A DNA stretch of 64,000 nt from Polymorphum gilvum SL003B-26A1 (GCF_000192745.1 NC_015259.1:4479001-4543000); one strand, 5' to 3'. Positions 32,384 through 41,677 are shown, counted from the first letter of the stretch. The notes: generated from the sequence alone by a model not told the origin. Numbers and translations are program-made.

Positions 32384-32412
32384 CTTATAGCGCGCCGTTC
32401 CGGACCTATCAA
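32384..32412 (-). promoter_or_regulatory. Promoter of ahcY
   Basis: Minus-strand -35 TTGATA (32407-32412) and -10 TATAAG (32384-32389) with a 17-bp spacer, about 115 bp upstream of the ahcY ATG. Confidence 0.6.
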
Positions 32413-32416
32413 TGCG

Positions 32417-32438
32417 GATATAAAGATTCCTTTATATC
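32417..32438. promoter_or_regulatory. Palindromic operator upstream of ahcY (SahR-like)
   Basis: Perfect 9-bp inverted arms GATATAAAG and CTTTATATC separated by ATTC, standing out as AT-rich in GC-rich DNA. It ends 4 bp upstream of the predicted -35 of ahcY. Operators of this ATATAAAG-type are, as I recall, those of SahR, the ArsR-family SAH-responsive regulator of the SAM cycle in Rhizobiales. The palindrome is seen; the regulator is inference. The 290-bp gap holds no gene. Confidence 0.6.
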
Positions 32439-32559
32439 CTTTCGAGGCCATGAATACGGACGGGCCGCACCGGACCAGCCACGGTCGGAGCAGCCCACGG
32501 AGGATGTCGCGCCACAGGGTTGAGAACCGGTCTGTCTCGGAAGCGGCCGGCGGGAGGGC

Positions 32560-32859
32560 TCAGTCTTCCTCGCCGAAGCCGTCGCCGATCAGCGCCGCGA
32601 TGGCGGCCATGGCCTGCTCGGCATCCGGGCCTTCGACGGCAACGCGTATGCAGCAGCCGGGGCTGGCGGCCAGCATCATCAGGCCCATGATCGACGTCCC
32701 GCCGACGGTCTGACCGTCCTTGGACACTTCGACAGCGGCGTCGAAGGTCTCCACAAGCTTGACCAGCTTGGCGGAGGCGCGCGCATGCAGACCGCGCTGG
32801 TTGACGATCTTCAGGTCCCGTTCGAGCCTCGGCATGGCGGTGGCAGCGTCCATCGTCAT
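32560..32859 (-). CDS. ptsH: HPr-family phosphocarrier protein
   Basis: Phosphocarrier of the incomplete (regulatory) PTS of alphaproteobacteria, 99 residues. The active-site block RGLHARASAKLVKL carries His25 (His15 in standard numbering). Ser56 in GGTSIMGLMMLAAS is spaced exactly 31 residues on, as Ser46 is in classical HPr, so it is a plausible target of the nearby HprK. Start ATG at 32859 overlaps the EIIA stop; an ATG at 32853 is also possible. Confidence 0.95.
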   Translation of the reverse strand: MTMDAATAMPRLERDLKIVNQRGLHARASAKLVKLVETFDAAVEVSKDGQTVGGTSIMGLMMLAASPGCCIRVAVEGPDAEQAMAAIAALIGDGFGEED

Positions 32860-33260
32860 CCCTGCCCGGACAGAACCTGGCTGGCGACGGAAATGTATTT
32901 CTGTCCCGCCTTGCGCGCCTCGTCGACAGCGTCCTGAAGATTGCGGTCGGCGCGCACGCTCGCCAGCTTGATCAGCATCGGCAGGTTGACGCCCGCAACC
33001 ACCTCGACCGATTTTCCGTCCATGACGGAAATCGCCAGATTCGAGGGCGTGCCACCGAACATGTCGGTCAGCAGCACCACCCCGGAACCGGTGTTGACGG
33101 CTTCGACCGCAGACAGGATGTCCTGGCGCCGCCGTTCCATGTCGTCGTCCGGGCCGATAGAGATGGTCTCGACCTGTTCCTGCGGTCCGACCACATGCTC
33201 CAGCGCCGACTTGAATTCTTCAGCCAATCGCCCGTGCGTGACGAGTACGAGTCCGATCAT
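32856..33260 (-). CDS. PTS EIIA component, mannose type
   Basis: A 134-residue EIIA-Man domain protein that accepts phosphate from HPr. N-terminus MIGLVLVTHGRLAEEF with His9 as phosphorylation site, and the conserved block VLLTDMFGGTPSNLA. No EIIB or EIIC for mannose is present, so this is a signalling rather than transport protein, as in other Rhizobiales where it follows hprK. Overlaps the HPr gene by 4 bp. Confidence 0.95.
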   Translation of the reverse strand: MIGLVLVTHGRLAEEFKSALEHVVGPQEQVETISIGPDDDMERRRQDILSAVEAVNTGSGVVLLTDMFGGTPSNLAISVMDGKSVEVVAGVNLPMLIKLASVRADRNLQDAVDEARKAGQKYISVASQVLSGQG

Positions 33261-33372
33261 GCCCTGCCCGACCTGGTTTCTGCCCGTTGTCCCCGACCAT
33301 TCGGTCATCGCCGGTTTGGCGCACTGTCGGCAAGCATAGCGACCAAAGCAAGCGCTTTCGACTGAATTCCCG

Positions 33373-33840
33373 TCAAATCGGCGCCTCCCGAGCGGATAAG
33401 ATGTCGCGGAGCGCCCAGCGGACAAGGTCGACGGCGCGCGCCGTGCTGCGTTCGGGGACCATCTGGCGCGGAACCCGGATGCCCGCGACGTCGGCGAGCA
33501 GATCGGCGGGTTCCGGCAGCCGCGGCAGCTGGTCATGCGGAACGAGGTCAACGACCAGACGCACCAACGCCGCGGGCTCGTGCGGCACTGCAACGATGCC
33601 ACGCCCGCGTACCTCCAGAAGGCCTGCGATCGGAGCCGCGGGCCTGGCGACCAGACGTCCCGCGCCGGCGCTCAACATCACCCGGTCGTCCGCCACATGA
33701 GCGGAGAAGTTGCCGGCCACGGCTGCGGCCCTAACCAGAGCCTCGGCCAGCGCCGACTTGCCGCTGCCCGAGCGCCCGCGTAGCAGCACGCCCGCCGTAC
33801 CGAGGACCACGCAACCGGCGTGGACGGTCGCGGCCGTCAT
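33373..33840 (-). CDS. hprK: HPr kinase/phosphorylase, short alphaproteobacterial form
   Basis: A 155-residue protein with only the C-terminal kinase domain of HprK (Firmicute enzymes are about 310). Walker A GRSGSGKSALAEAL at residues 22-35, then FSAHVADDRVML. The signature region around EVRGRGIVAVPHEPAA is near residue 100. The N-terminal domain is missing, which is normal in this class and not a truncation. Its start overlaps the chvG stop by 4 bp (ATGA). Together with HPr and EIIA it links carbon or energy status to the ChvGI system. Confidence 0.93.
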   Translation of the reverse strand: MTAATVHAGCVVLGTAGVLLRGRSGSGKSALAEALVRAAAVAGNFSAHVADDRVMLSAGAGRLVARPAAPIAGLLEVRGRGIVAVPHEPAALVRLVVDLVPHDQLPRLPEPADLLADVAGIRVPRQMVPERSTARAVDLVRWALRDILSAREAPI

Positions 33841-35660
33841 GCCGGGCGGCCGGCCGGCAGCGCGACGACGAACCGGGCGCCGGCAATGCGAGCCCGTCCG
33901 GTCTCGGGATCGGCCTCCATCCGGTTTTCCGCCCGGATCGTGCCGCGATGCGCCTCGATGATCTGGCGCGAGATCGAAAGCCCGAGACCCGAATTGTTGC
34001 CGAAACCCTCCCCCTCGGGCCGGTCGGTGTAGAATCGCTCAAAAATGCGCTCGATAGTCTCCGCCCGGATACCCGGACCGTCGTCGTCGACGGTGACCAG
34101 GATCTGTGATCCCCGCCGTTCGGCACCCACACGCACGGTACCACCGGGCGGGGAAAAGGAGCGGGCGTTATCGATCAGGTTGCTTATGACCTGGCCGAGG
34201 CGGCTGTCGTGCCCGAGGATCTCGTAGGCCTTGTCAAGGCGGCTGTCGGCAACCGTCAGCAGGACCCTCGGCGCGCCCGGAGCGGCTCGCTGGTTGGCGA
34301 GGTCGGTGACGGTGCGCAGGAGCGTCGCCACATCCAGAAGCTCGGCATTGCCGCGGGCGAGTTCGGCGTCAAGGCGCGACGCGTCGGAAATGTCGGTGAT
34401 CAGCCGATCGAGCCGGCGCACGTCGTGCTGGATGATGTCCATCAGCTGCGCGCGCGAAGCGTCCGTCCTGGCGAGCGGCAGGGTTTCGACGGCGCTGCGC
34501 AGCGACGTGAGTGGATTCTTGAGTTCATGGGCGACATCGGCGGCGAACCGTTCGATCGCGTCCATGCGGTTGTAGAGTGCGTTGGTCATTTCCCGGAACG
34601 CGCGCGCCAGATGGCCAATCTCGTCCTGGCGGTCGGCGAACTCGGGAATCTCCTGCCTCGACGTGCTGCCCCTGCGGACGCGCTCGGCGGCGGCGGCCAA
34701 GCGGCGCACCGGCCCGGCGATGGTGCCGGCGAGCAGGATCGACATGACCAGCATGACCGCAGCGGCGACCAGAAACACGCGCATGATGGCGATTCGCTCG
34801 GCATGGACGATCGCATCGATGTCACCGCCCTGAGTCGACAGCAGCAAGGTGCCGAGGACCGCCCGGAAGCGCTGGATCGGTACCGCGACCGAAACGATCA
34901 GTTCTCCGCGCTGGGAGACTCGTACCACGCTGGCGGGCGACCCGGCTAACGCCGCCTCCACCTCCGGATAGGCCCGGCCGTCGCCGGCGCCGACCTCCTG
35001 ATAGAGCGGCAGGTCGCCGCCGCGGAACCAGAGCTTCACCTTCTGCCACAGGGTGTCGAAGAAATCCTCCTCCTCGGCGGTCGGCGGCGGCAGGTCGAAG
35101 CGCAAGATCTGCGCGCTGGAATAGAGATGGCGCGAATCGAGGATCAGGATGCCTTCCGGATCGTAGATGCGGGCGCGGGTCTTGGTCGGTGAGATCAGCC
35201 GGCGCAGGACCGGCCCGACACGCTCCGGATTGACCGGGAAGTCCAGCGTGTCCAGTGAATCGGACCCAGGCGCGATGCTCTCGCCCGCCTGCAGCTGCAG
35301 CAGCCGTTCCGGATCGACCGTGATCGCGCCCGTGTCGACGGTGGCGGAGGCGGCGATGGCACCGGCGATGATCTCGCCCTGGGTGAGCAGGCTTTGCACC
35401 CGCGCATCGATCAGCCCGGCGCGAAACTGGTTCAGATAGAGGATGCCCGAGACCAGCGCGATCAGGCCGGCCAGGTTCAGGACCACAATGCGTTTGGTCA
35501 GCGAGGAAAAGACATAGGTTCCGAGCAGCGCGCCGACCTTGCTGAGGAAGTGGCGCCGCAGACGCGGATTTCCGAGGCGGCGAAGCGACCCGGAAGTACG
35601 TTCGCCCGAAACCTCGGCCGGCCCCGCGGGGCCGTCCTCCTTCTCCGTCTCGATCGCCAT
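33837..35660 (-). CDS. chvG: Sensor histidine kinase ChvG (BvrS/ExoS type)
   Basis: Envelope-stress and acid-responsive sensor kinase of 607 residues. Two membrane helices at about 57-75 and 290-312 enclose a periplasmic domain of about 210 residues, followed by HAMP, the H-box FAADVAHELKNPLTSLRSAV, N-box ISNLIDNARSFSP, G1 VDDDGPGI, F-box IFERFYT and G2 NNSGLGLSISRQII. Homologues are essential for symbiosis or virulence in Sinorhizobium, Agrobacterium and Brucella. It lies 11 bp after chvI. Confidence 0.96.
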   Translation of the reverse strand: MAIETEKEDGPAGPAEVSGERTSGSLRRLGNPRLRRHFLSKVGALLGTYVFSSLTKRIVVLNLAGLIALVSGILYLNQFRAGLIDARVQSLLTQGEIIAGAIAASATVDTGAITVDPERLLQLQAGESIAPGSDSLDTLDFPVNPERVGPVLRRLISPTKTRARIYDPEGILILDSRHLYSSAQILRFDLPPPTAEEEDFFDTLWQKVKLWFRGGDLPLYQEVGAGDGRAYPEVEAALAGSPASVVRVSQRGELIVSVAVPIQRFRAVLGTLLLSTQGGDIDAIVHAERIAIMRVFLVAAAVMLVMSILLAGTIAGPVRRLAAAAERVRRGSTSRQEIPEFADRQDEIGHLARAFREMTNALYNRMDAIERFAADVAHELKNPLTSLRSAVETLPLARTDASRAQLMDIIQHDVRRLDRLITDISDASRLDAELARGNAELLDVATLLRTVTDLANQRAAPGAPRVLLTVADSRLDKAYEILGHDSRLGQVISNLIDNARSFSPPGGTVRVGAERRGSQILVTVDDDGPGIRAETIERIFERFYTDRPEGEGFGNNSGLGLSISRQIIEAHRGTIRAENRMEADPETGRARIAGARFVVALPAGRPA

Positions 35661-35671
35661 AAGGCTGGCTC

Positions 35672-36370
35672 TCAGGCCTCCCTGAACCGGTAGCCGACCC
35701 CATAGAGGGTCTCGATCATGTCGAAGTCGTCGTCGACCATCTTGAACTTCTTGCGCAGCCGCTTGATGTGGCTGTCGATGGTGCGGTCGTCGACATAGAC
35801 CTGATCGTCATAGGCCGCGTCCATCAGCGCATTGCGGCTCTTGACCACGCCCGGCCGCTGCGCAAGCGAGGACAGGATCAGGAACTCGGTGACGGTGAGC
35901 GTCACCGGCTTGCCGTTCCACGTGCAGGTGTGACGCTCCTGGTCCATGACCAGTTGGCCGCGTTCGAGCAGCTTGTCGGCGTCCTCGCGAACGGCGCCGG
36001 CCTCACGCGGCTGTACTCGGCGCAGAACGGCGCGCACGCGCTCGACCAGCAGGCGCTGGGAGAACGGTTTGCGGATGAAATCGTCCGCGCCCATCTTGAG
36101 GCCGAACAGTTCGTCGATCTCGTCGTCCTTGGAGGTGAGGAAGATCACCGGGATGTCCGAGGTCTGGCGCAGCCGGCGCAGCAGTTCCATGCCGTCCATA
36201 CGCGGCATCTTGATGTCGAAAATGGCGAGGTTCGGCGGATCGCCCTGCAGGCCGTCAAGGGCCGAGGCACCGTCGGTATAGGTCTGCACGCGGTAGCCCT
36301 CGGACTCGAGGGCGATGGACACCGACGTCAGGATGTTCCGGTCGTCATCGACCAACGCGATAGTCGGCAT
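35672..36370 (-). CDS. chvI: Response regulator ChvI
   Basis: OmpR-type regulator of 232 residues paired with ChvG. Receiver domain 1-120 with acidic pocket ALVDDDRN, the phosphorylated Asp in [13 protein letters not shown] (Asp52) and [18 protein letters not shown]; winged-helix DNA-binding domain from about 140 with [16 protein letters not shown] and [17 protein letters not shown]. The ATG at 36370 matches known ChvI N-termini ([14 protein letters not shown]); the in-frame TTG at 36400 is less likely. Confidence 0.97.
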   Translation of the reverse strand: MPTIALVDDDRNILTSVSIALESEGYRVQTYTDGASALDGLQGDPPNLAIFDIKMPRMDGMELLRRLRQTSDIPVIFLTSKDDEIDELFGLKMGADDFIRKPFSQRLLVERVRAVLRRVQPREAGAVREDADKLLERGQLVMDQERHTCTWNGKPVTLTVTEFLILSSLAQRPGVVKSRNALMDAAYDDQVYVDDRTIDSHIKRLRKKFKMVDDDFDMIETLYGVGYRFREA

Positions 36371-36475
36371 GATGCGGGTCTTAGTCCTCTGTCCAGTCAA
36401 CGTCCCATCTTTCTATCCAGCCTTTGGCCCCGCAAATGCGCATAAAATAAGGCAAAGCGGTCCCGGGTCCAAACC

Positions 36476-37897
36476 CTAAGTGGCAAATCCGTAGACCGGA
36501 TTCGTCGGTCGGGCGACAAGGGGAAAGCGCGCCGCAAGCAGAACGAGGGAGATCACCACGCCGACCAGCAGGCCGCCGACGAGGCCGGCTGCGCCAAGGC
36601 CGGCATGGACGGACAGCAGCCACCCTGCCGGCACCGCGAGGATCCAGAAGGCGGCGATCTGCAGGAGCGTCGGCATCCAGACATCGCCGAGGCCGCGCAG
36701 CGCGCCGAGCGACACGCCCATGGCCGCATCGAACGGCAGCATGACGGCAGCCACGGCCATCGCCGCCGCGGCAAAGGCGATCACCTCGCCGTCGGATACC
36801 ACGAGACCGACGATGTCGTCCGGAACGGCGAGAAATGCGGCAGCGATTGGTAGGGGAAGCAGCATCGACACGGCAATCCCGGTCCAGCCGGCCGCCAACA
36901 CCTCCTCGGGCCGGCCACGGCCGACCGCGCGGCCGACGCGGATGGCGGTCGCTCCGGCCGTGCCGACGGCCATCATGTAGGCAAGCGTGACCAGGCTCAT
37001 CACGGCCTGATAGGCCGCCAGATGCGCCGCGCCGAGCAGGCCGGCGAAGAAAACCATGGTCGAGAAGGCCGCGCTTTCGATGCCTTGGGCGATGCCCATG
37101 GGCAGGCCGAGCCGGCGCAGCGCTCTGCCCTCGGCGCCGCCGAAGCGCAGCAGGTCACCCGCCCAGACACGCACCGCACCCACACCGGACAGGTGCCATT
37201 CCGGGTGGCGGCGGACGACCAGCGCCGCATAGCCGCCGAGGACGACCGCCGCCACGCAGCGCAGCGCCGAGCTGCCGGCCATCGCCCCTTCCGCACCCAT
37301 CGGCACCACCAGGCCGCCCCAGCCGAGCGCCAGGATCCCGTTCAGCACGACGTTGACCGCGTTGAGGACGAGCAGGACGACCATGCCCGCCCTCGGCCGG
37401 CCGATCGCTTCGAGGAACAGGTTGACCGTCACGAAGACCAGGAACAGCGGCATCGCGAGCCCGAAGAGGAACGAAACGTCGGCGGCGGCGGCGGCCAAGC
37501 CGGGGTCCTGGCCGGTCAATAAGAACAGGTTTTCCGCGTAGGCGGAAAGCACCAGGACTAGGGCACCAAGGAGAAGCGCATGGACCAGGGATGCCCTCAG
37601 CACCGCGCCGACGACGGCGGCCTCGCCACGACCCTGGCCTTGCGCCACGAGCACCGCGCAGGCCTGCAGGGCGCCAATGCAGACCATCATCGCCGTGAGC
37701 AGGGGCGCCGAACCGAGGGCGAAGGCGGCGAGTTCACGTTCTCCCGACCAGCCAACCATCACGGTGTCGACGACAAACATGGCGATGACGGCCGTGCGGG
37801 CGACAATGATCGGCACGGCCAGGACGAGGGTGCGCCAGAGGTGACGATGCAACGGCGTATGGGCCGTGCCTAAGATTTGCTGCAGAGGTTCGCTCAT
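36476..37897 (-). CDS. MATE-family efflux transporter
   Basis: Multidrug and toxin extrusion (NorM-like) antiporter of 473 residues from the ATG at 37897, with twelve predicted membrane helices. Typical blocks are VVDTVMVGWSGERELAAF in the first half and GIAQGIESAAFSTMVFFAGL opening the second. An in-frame TTG at 37921 would add eight residues. Substrates cannot be predicted. It sits between chvI and pckA, 105 bp upstream of chvI, and is not obviously part of that signalling cluster. Confidence 0.88.
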   Translation of the reverse strand: MSEPLQQILGTAHTPLHRHLWRTLVLAVPIIVARTAVIAMFVVDTVMVGWSGERELAAFALGSAPLLTAMMVCIGALQACAVLVAQGQGRGEAAVVGAVLRASLVHALLLGALVLVLSAYAENLFLLTGQDPGLAAAAADVSFLFGLAMPLFLVFVTVNLFLEAIGRPRAGMVVLLVLNAVNVVLNGILALGWGGLVVPMGAEGAMAGSSALRCVAAVVLGGYAALVVRRHPEWHLSGVGAVRVWAGDLLRFGGAEGRALRRLGLPMGIAQGIESAAFSTMVFFAGLLGAAHLAAYQAVMSLVTLAYMMAVGTAGATAIRVGRAVGRGRPEEVLAAGWTGIAVSMLLPLPIAAAFLAVPDDIVGLVVSDGEVIAFAAAAMAVAAVMLPFDAAMGVSLGALRGLGDVWMPTLLQIAAFWILAVPAGWLLSVHAGLGAAGLVGGLLVGVVISLVLLAARFPLVARPTNPVYGFAT

Positions 37898-38251
37898 CGC
37901 TGCCGACGGATCTCCGATCAAGGCGCCACCGCAGCCGACCGCGCCGGTCCGGAGACCTGGTCCTTATAGGTGCTGCGGGCTTTCCGTGCAGCCGGGATCT
38001 TCCGTCGCGACGTCTCAGGCGTCGCCGCGACCCAATTCGCCGATATTATTTTCGTAGGCGAAATAAAGCATGTTTCGAGGTTCCTGCTTTTTAATCGATT
38101 TAACAAACGATTCATCCTTTCGGGACACTTGTTGCCACAAATCGGATCTACTACGGTCACGCCGCTCCGGGACAACTTGTCGGCACATGCAGAGGCGCGC
38201 TCCGGCGAACCGGCAAAATATAACCGATAGATCTATAGGGATTGCGTGATC
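37898..38251. promoter_or_regulatory. Divergent control region of the MATE gene and pckA
   Basis: 354 bp without a gene. The middle part (about 38040-38115) is strikingly AT-rich for this genome and contains an imperfect palindrome TTATTTTCG-TAGG-CGAAATAA (38046-38066) and a short TTAATCGATTTAA. A perfect ATAGATCTAT lies at 38227-38236, just before pckA. These look like protein-binding sites; pckA is tightly regulated by carbon source. I cannot assign a regulator or a convincing -35/-10 pair. Confidence 0.45.
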
Positions 38252-39862
38252 ATGAACGAGACAGGTGTCAGGAATCCTTCCTTCGGCGTTGACACGATCG
38301 GGCTGAAGGGTCTTGGCGCGATCTATTGGAACCAGAGCGAGCCTCTGCTGTACGAGCACGCCGTCAGGCGCGGCGAGGCGCAGATCGCCGCCAACGGTCC
38401 GCTGGTCGCAGACACCGGCGTCCACACCGGCCGCTCGCCGAAGGACAAGTTCGTCGTCGCCGACGCCGAGACCGAGAGCCAGGTCTGGTGGGACAACAAC
38501 AACCGGATGTCGCAGGAGAACTTCGAGAAACTCTTCGCCGATTTCCTGGCCCATGCCGAAGGCATGGACCTGTTCGCCCAGGATCTCTACGGCGGCGCCG
38601 ATCCGGCCTATCGTCTGTCCGTGCGCGTCTACACCGAATACGCTTGGCATTCGCTGTTCATCCGCAACCTGCTGCTGCGCCCGCAAGCCTCCGAACTGGC
38701 GACCTTCGTGCCGGAAATGACCATCATCGACCTGCCGAGTTTCAAGGCCGATCCGGCCAAGTATGGCTGCCGCACCGAAACGGTGATTGCCTGCGACCTG
38801 ACCCGCAAGATCGTGCTGATCGGCGGCTCGTCCTATGCGGGCGAGATGAAGAAGTCGGTGTTCACCTTCCTCAACTACCTGCTGCCGCCGAAGGGCGTGA
38901 TGCCGATGCACTGCTCGGCAAACGTCGGCCCCGACGGCGACACCGCCATCTTCTTCGGCCTGTCCGGCACGGGCAAGACGACGCTGTCGGCCGATCCGGA
39001 GCGCACCCTGATCGGCGACGACGAGCACGGCTGGGGCAAGACCGGCGTGTTCAACTTCGAAGGCGGCTGTTACGCCAAGACCATCAAGCTGTCGCGCGAG
39101 GCGGAACCGGAGATCTACTCGACCACCGAACGCTTCGGCACGGTTCTGGAAAACGTCGTGCTAGACGAAAGCCGCATGCCGGATCTCGACGACGGCTCGA
39201 AGACCGAGAACACCCGCGCCGCCTATCCGATCCACTTCATCTCCAACGCCAGCGAGACCGGGCTCGCGCCCCAGCCGAAGACGATCATCATGCTGACGGC
39301 CGACGCGTTCGGCGTCATGCCGCCGATCGCCAAGCTGACGCCGGCGCAGGCGATGTACCATTTCCTGTCGGGCTACACCGCCAAGGTGGCCGGTACCGAA
39401 AAGGGTGTCACCGAGCCGCAGGCGACGTTCTCGACCTGCTTCGGAGCGCCGTTCATCCCGCGCCATCCGACCGAATACGGCAACCTGCTGCGCGATCTGA
39501 TCGCCGAACACGGCGTCGACTGCTGGCTGGTCAATACCGGCTGGACCGGCGGTGCCTACGGCGTCGGCTCGCGCATGCCGATCAAGGCGACGCGTACACT
39601 GCTGCGCGGCGCGCTCGACGGCTCGCTGAAGACCGTTGCCTTCCGCACCGATCCCTATTTTGGCTTTGCGGTCCCCGAGGCGGTGCCGGGCGTCGACACG
39701 GCGATCCTCGACCCGCGCTCTACCTGGGCCGACAAGGCGGCCTACGACGCGCAGGCGGCCAGGCTCGTTCAGATGTTCATCGACAACTTCGCCAAGTTCG
39801 AAAGCCACGTCGATGGCGCGGTGCGCGAGGCGGCCCCGGCGCTGCAGGCGGCGGCCGAATAG
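38252..39862 (+). CDS. pckA: Phosphoenolpyruvate carboxykinase (ATP)
   Basis: Gluconeogenic enzyme making phosphoenolpyruvate from oxaloacetate, 536 residues. Signature blocks: [33 protein letters not shown], the kinase P-loop [14 protein letters not shown], metal-binding [22 protein letters not shown] and [18 protein letters not shown] at 38252; a GTG 6 bp upstream is possible. The neighbourhood pckA-chvI-chvG-hprK is conserved in Rhizobiales and fits control of carbon flux by this signalling cluster. Confidence 0.98.
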   Translation: MNETGVRNPSFGVDTIGLKGLGAIYWNQSEPLLYEHAVRRGEAQIAANGPLVADTGVHTGRSPKDKFVVADAETESQVWWDNNNRMSQENFEKLFADFLAHAEGMDLFAQDLYGGADPAYRLSVRVYTEYAWHSLFIRNLLLRPQASELATFVPEMTIIDLPSFKADPAKYGCRTETVIACDLTRKIVLIGGSSYAGEMKKSVFTFLNYLLPPKGVMPMHCSANVGPDGDTAIFFGLSGTGKTTLSADPERTLIGDDEHGWGKTGVFNFEGGCYAKTIKLSREAEPEIYSTTERFGTVLENVVLDESRMPDLDDGSKTENTRAAYPIHFISNASETGLAPQPKTIIMLTADAFGVMPPIAKLTPAQAMYHFLSGYTAKVAGTEKGVTEPQATFSTCFGAPFIPRHPTEYGNLLRDLIAEHGVDCWLVNTGWTGGAYGVGSRMPIKATRTLLRGALDGSLKTVAFRTDPYFGFAVPEAVPGVDTAILDPRSTWADKAAYDAQAARLVQMFIDNFAKFESHVDGAVREAAPALQAAAE

Positions 39863-39884
39863 AAGCCTCTGCCTTCTCGATGCG

Positions 39885-39916
39885 ACGGCGCGCCGGCCTG
39901 CCCCGGCGCGCCGTTT
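39885..39916 (+). terminator. Terminator of pckA
   Basis: Perfect 12-bp stem ACGGCGCGCCGG/CCGGCGCGCCGT (39885-39896 and 39903-39914) with a 6-nt loop, but only two T after it. Confidence 0.65.
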
Positions 39917-39994
39917 GCATTTCGGCAGGGTGACGCTTTTCTCGCGCGGGAACTGGCGTATAGTCGGGCCAGCGATTGAGGAAGGCTGACCAGC

Positions 39995-40351
39995 ATGACG
40001 GACGGCATGATTGATACCATGGCCCAGCTCGACGTGCTTGGCACCGCCGAGGCCTGGGCCCACGCGGGACGCAAGGTGGCGCTGGCGACCGTGGTCGAAA
40101 CCTGGGGCTCCGCGCCACGGCCGATCGGGTCGCACCTCGTCATCGACGCGGACGGCAATTTCGAGGGCTCGGTGTCCGGCGGCTGCGTCGAGGGAGCCGT
40201 TGTCTCCGAGGCGCTCGACGTGATCGGCAGCGGCAAGCCGACGATGCTGGAGTTCGGCGTCGCCGACGAGACCGCCTGGCGGGTCGGGCTGTCCTGCGGC
40301 GGCCGGATACGGGTCTATGTCGAGCCCGTCGTCTCGGGAGGCGCCGCCTGA
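39995..40351 (+). CDS. XdhC/CoxI-family protein, N-terminal-domain type
   Basis: A 118-residue protein equal to the N-terminal (CoxI) domain of XdhC, the chaperone that binds molybdenum cofactor and inserts its sulphurated form into xanthine dehydrogenase-like enzymes. Motifs: VALATVVETWGSAPRPIGS, the cofactor-binding block GSVSGGCVEGAVV and GLSCGGRIRVYVEP. A -10-like TATAGT at 39959-39964 precedes it. It opens a tight four-gene operon; its stop overlaps the next start (TGATG). Confidence 0.9.
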   Translation: MTDGMIDTMAQLDVLGTAEAWAHAGRKVALATVVETWGSAPRPIGSHLVIDADGNFEGSVSGGCVEGAVVSEALDVIGSGKPTMLEFGVADETAWRVGLSCGGRIRVYVEPVVSGGAA

Positions 40352-40980
40352 TGCCGCCGTTCGAGACCCTGGCCGCCTTCGCCGTGGCGACGCTGGTCTT
40401 CGCCTACATGCCCGGCCCCGCCCTGCTCTATACCGCGGCGCAGACCGTCGCCCGGGGCCGCGCGGCCGGTTTCCAGGCCGCGCTCGGCATCCACGTCGGC
40501 TGCTACGGCCATGTATTGGCCGCCGCCTTCGGCCTGTCAGCCGTTTTCACGCTGGTGCCGACGGCCTATGCGGCGCTCAAGCTGATCGGGGGCGCCTATC
40601 TGGTCTATCTCGGTTACCGGATGATCCGCACCCAGGTATCGGGCGCCGCCATGCCGAAGATCGCCGCCAGATCGCGCCGACGTGCCTTTGCCGAAAGCAT
40701 GCTGGTGGAACTGCTCAATCCCAAGGTGGCGATCTTCTTCATCGCCTTCCTGCCGCAGTTCGTCGACCCAGCCGCCAGCCTGCCGGTCTGGGCGCAGTTC
40801 CTCATCCTCGGGGCACTGGTCAACCTGACGTTCACCTCGGCTGATCTCCTTACCGTGGTTTTCGCCTCGCGCCTGCAGGGTGCCTTCGCGCGCTCCGCCC
40901 GATGGCAGGACGTCAGCCGCTGGCTGGGCGGCAGCGTGCTGATGGGGCTCGGCGCGCGCCTCGCCCTCGATCGGAACTGA
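40351..40980 (+). CDS. LysE/RhtB-family exporter
   Basis: A 209-residue permease with about six hydrophobic segments. Family blocks: FAYMPGPALLYTAAQTVARGRAAGF near residues 18-42 and AFAESMLVELLNPKVAIFFIAFLPQFV near 115-140. Usually exports amino acids or related metabolites. Here it is inserted between two XdhC-type genes with a one-base overlap on one side and a 1-bp gap on the other, so it is co-translated with them. Its link with molybdoenzyme maturation is unclear. Confidence 0.9.
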   Translation: MPPFETLAAFAVATLVFAYMPGPALLYTAAQTVARGRAAGFQAALGIHVGCYGHVLAAAFGLSAVFTLVPTAYAALKLIGGAYLVYLGYRMIRTQVSGAAMPKIAARSRRRAFAESMLVELLNPKVAIFFIAFLPQFVDPAASLPVWAQFLILGALVNLTFTSADLLTVVFASRLQGAFARSARWQDVSRWLGGSVLMGLGARLALDRN

Positions 40981-40981
40981 C

Positions 40982-41677
40982 ATGCGACTGGACCTGCTGA
41001 GTGCCTTGAACACGGAGCGCGCCGCCCGCCGCGCCGCCATCCTCGTCACCGACATGGCGTCGGGCACGCAGAGGCTGGTGAAACACGCCGACCCGCTCGC
41101 CGGCGATCCCCTTGCCGCGGATCTGGAGAGGCGCTTCCGGTCGGGAAAATCGGGGCTTGTCGAGAGCGACGACGGATCGAGCAGCTTCCTGACCGTCAGC
41201 GTCCCGCTGCCGCGCCTCGTCATCATCGGCGCGGTTCACATCACCCAGGCGCTGCTACCGATGGCCCGGCTCGCCGGCTTCGACGTGGTCGTGATCGATC
41301 CGCGGACGGCCTTTGCCACACCGGAGCGCTTTGCCGGCAACGTGCTGCGCGCCGAATGGCCGCAAGACGTATTGAAGGAAATGCCGCTCGACGCCTACAC
41401 CGCGCTGGCCGCCGTCACCCACGACCCGAAGATCGACGACCACCCGCTGATCGAAGCATTGAAAGCCGGCTGCTTCTACGTCGGCGCCCTCGGCAGCCGG
41501 AAGACCCACGCCAGACGCGTCGAGCGGCTGAGGGACGCCGGCCTGTCCGACGCGCAAATCGCCCGCATCGACGCGCCGATCGGCATGGACATCGGCGCGG
41601 CGTCACCCGCCGAGATCGCCGTCGCCGTGCTGGCAAAGATCATATCGGCTTTCCGCAAGGGCCCGGAGGCCGGCTGA
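40982..41677 (+). CDS. XdhC-family protein, Rossmann-domain type
   Basis: A 231-residue protein corresponding to the C-terminal half of XdhC: LVIIGAVHITQALLPMARLA is a Rossmann-like start (GxxHxxxxL), followed by VVVIDPRTAFATPERF, AVTHDPKIDDHPLIEAL, the conserved YVGALGSRKTHARR and PIGMDIGAASPAEIAVAVLA. It complements the 118-residue N-domain protein two genes upstream. Its stop overlaps the next gene (TGATG). Confidence 0.92.
   Translation: MRLDLLSALNTERAARRAAILVTDMASGTQRLVKHADPLAGDPLAADLERRFRSGKSGLVESDDGSSSFLTVSVPLPRLVIIGAVHITQALLPMARLAGFDVVVIDPRTAFATPERFAGNVLRAEWPQDVLKEMPLDAYTALAAVTHDPKIDDHPLIEALKAGCFYVGALGSRKTHARRVERLRDAGLSDAQIARIDAPIGMDIGAASPAEIAVAVLAKIISAFRKGPEAG

Noticed and set aside
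32270-32559. A SAM or SAH riboswitch in the ahcY leader
   Set aside because: No recognisable riboswitch core or pseudoknot by eye; a protein operator is present instead.
33373-33840. hprK as a truncated pseudogene
   Set aside because: The short kinase-only form is the normal alphaproteobacterial one, with an intact P-loop and coupled start.
38091-38105. TTAA-TCGAT-TTAA as a CtrA site before pckA
   Set aside because: The spacing is 5 bp and not the required 7.
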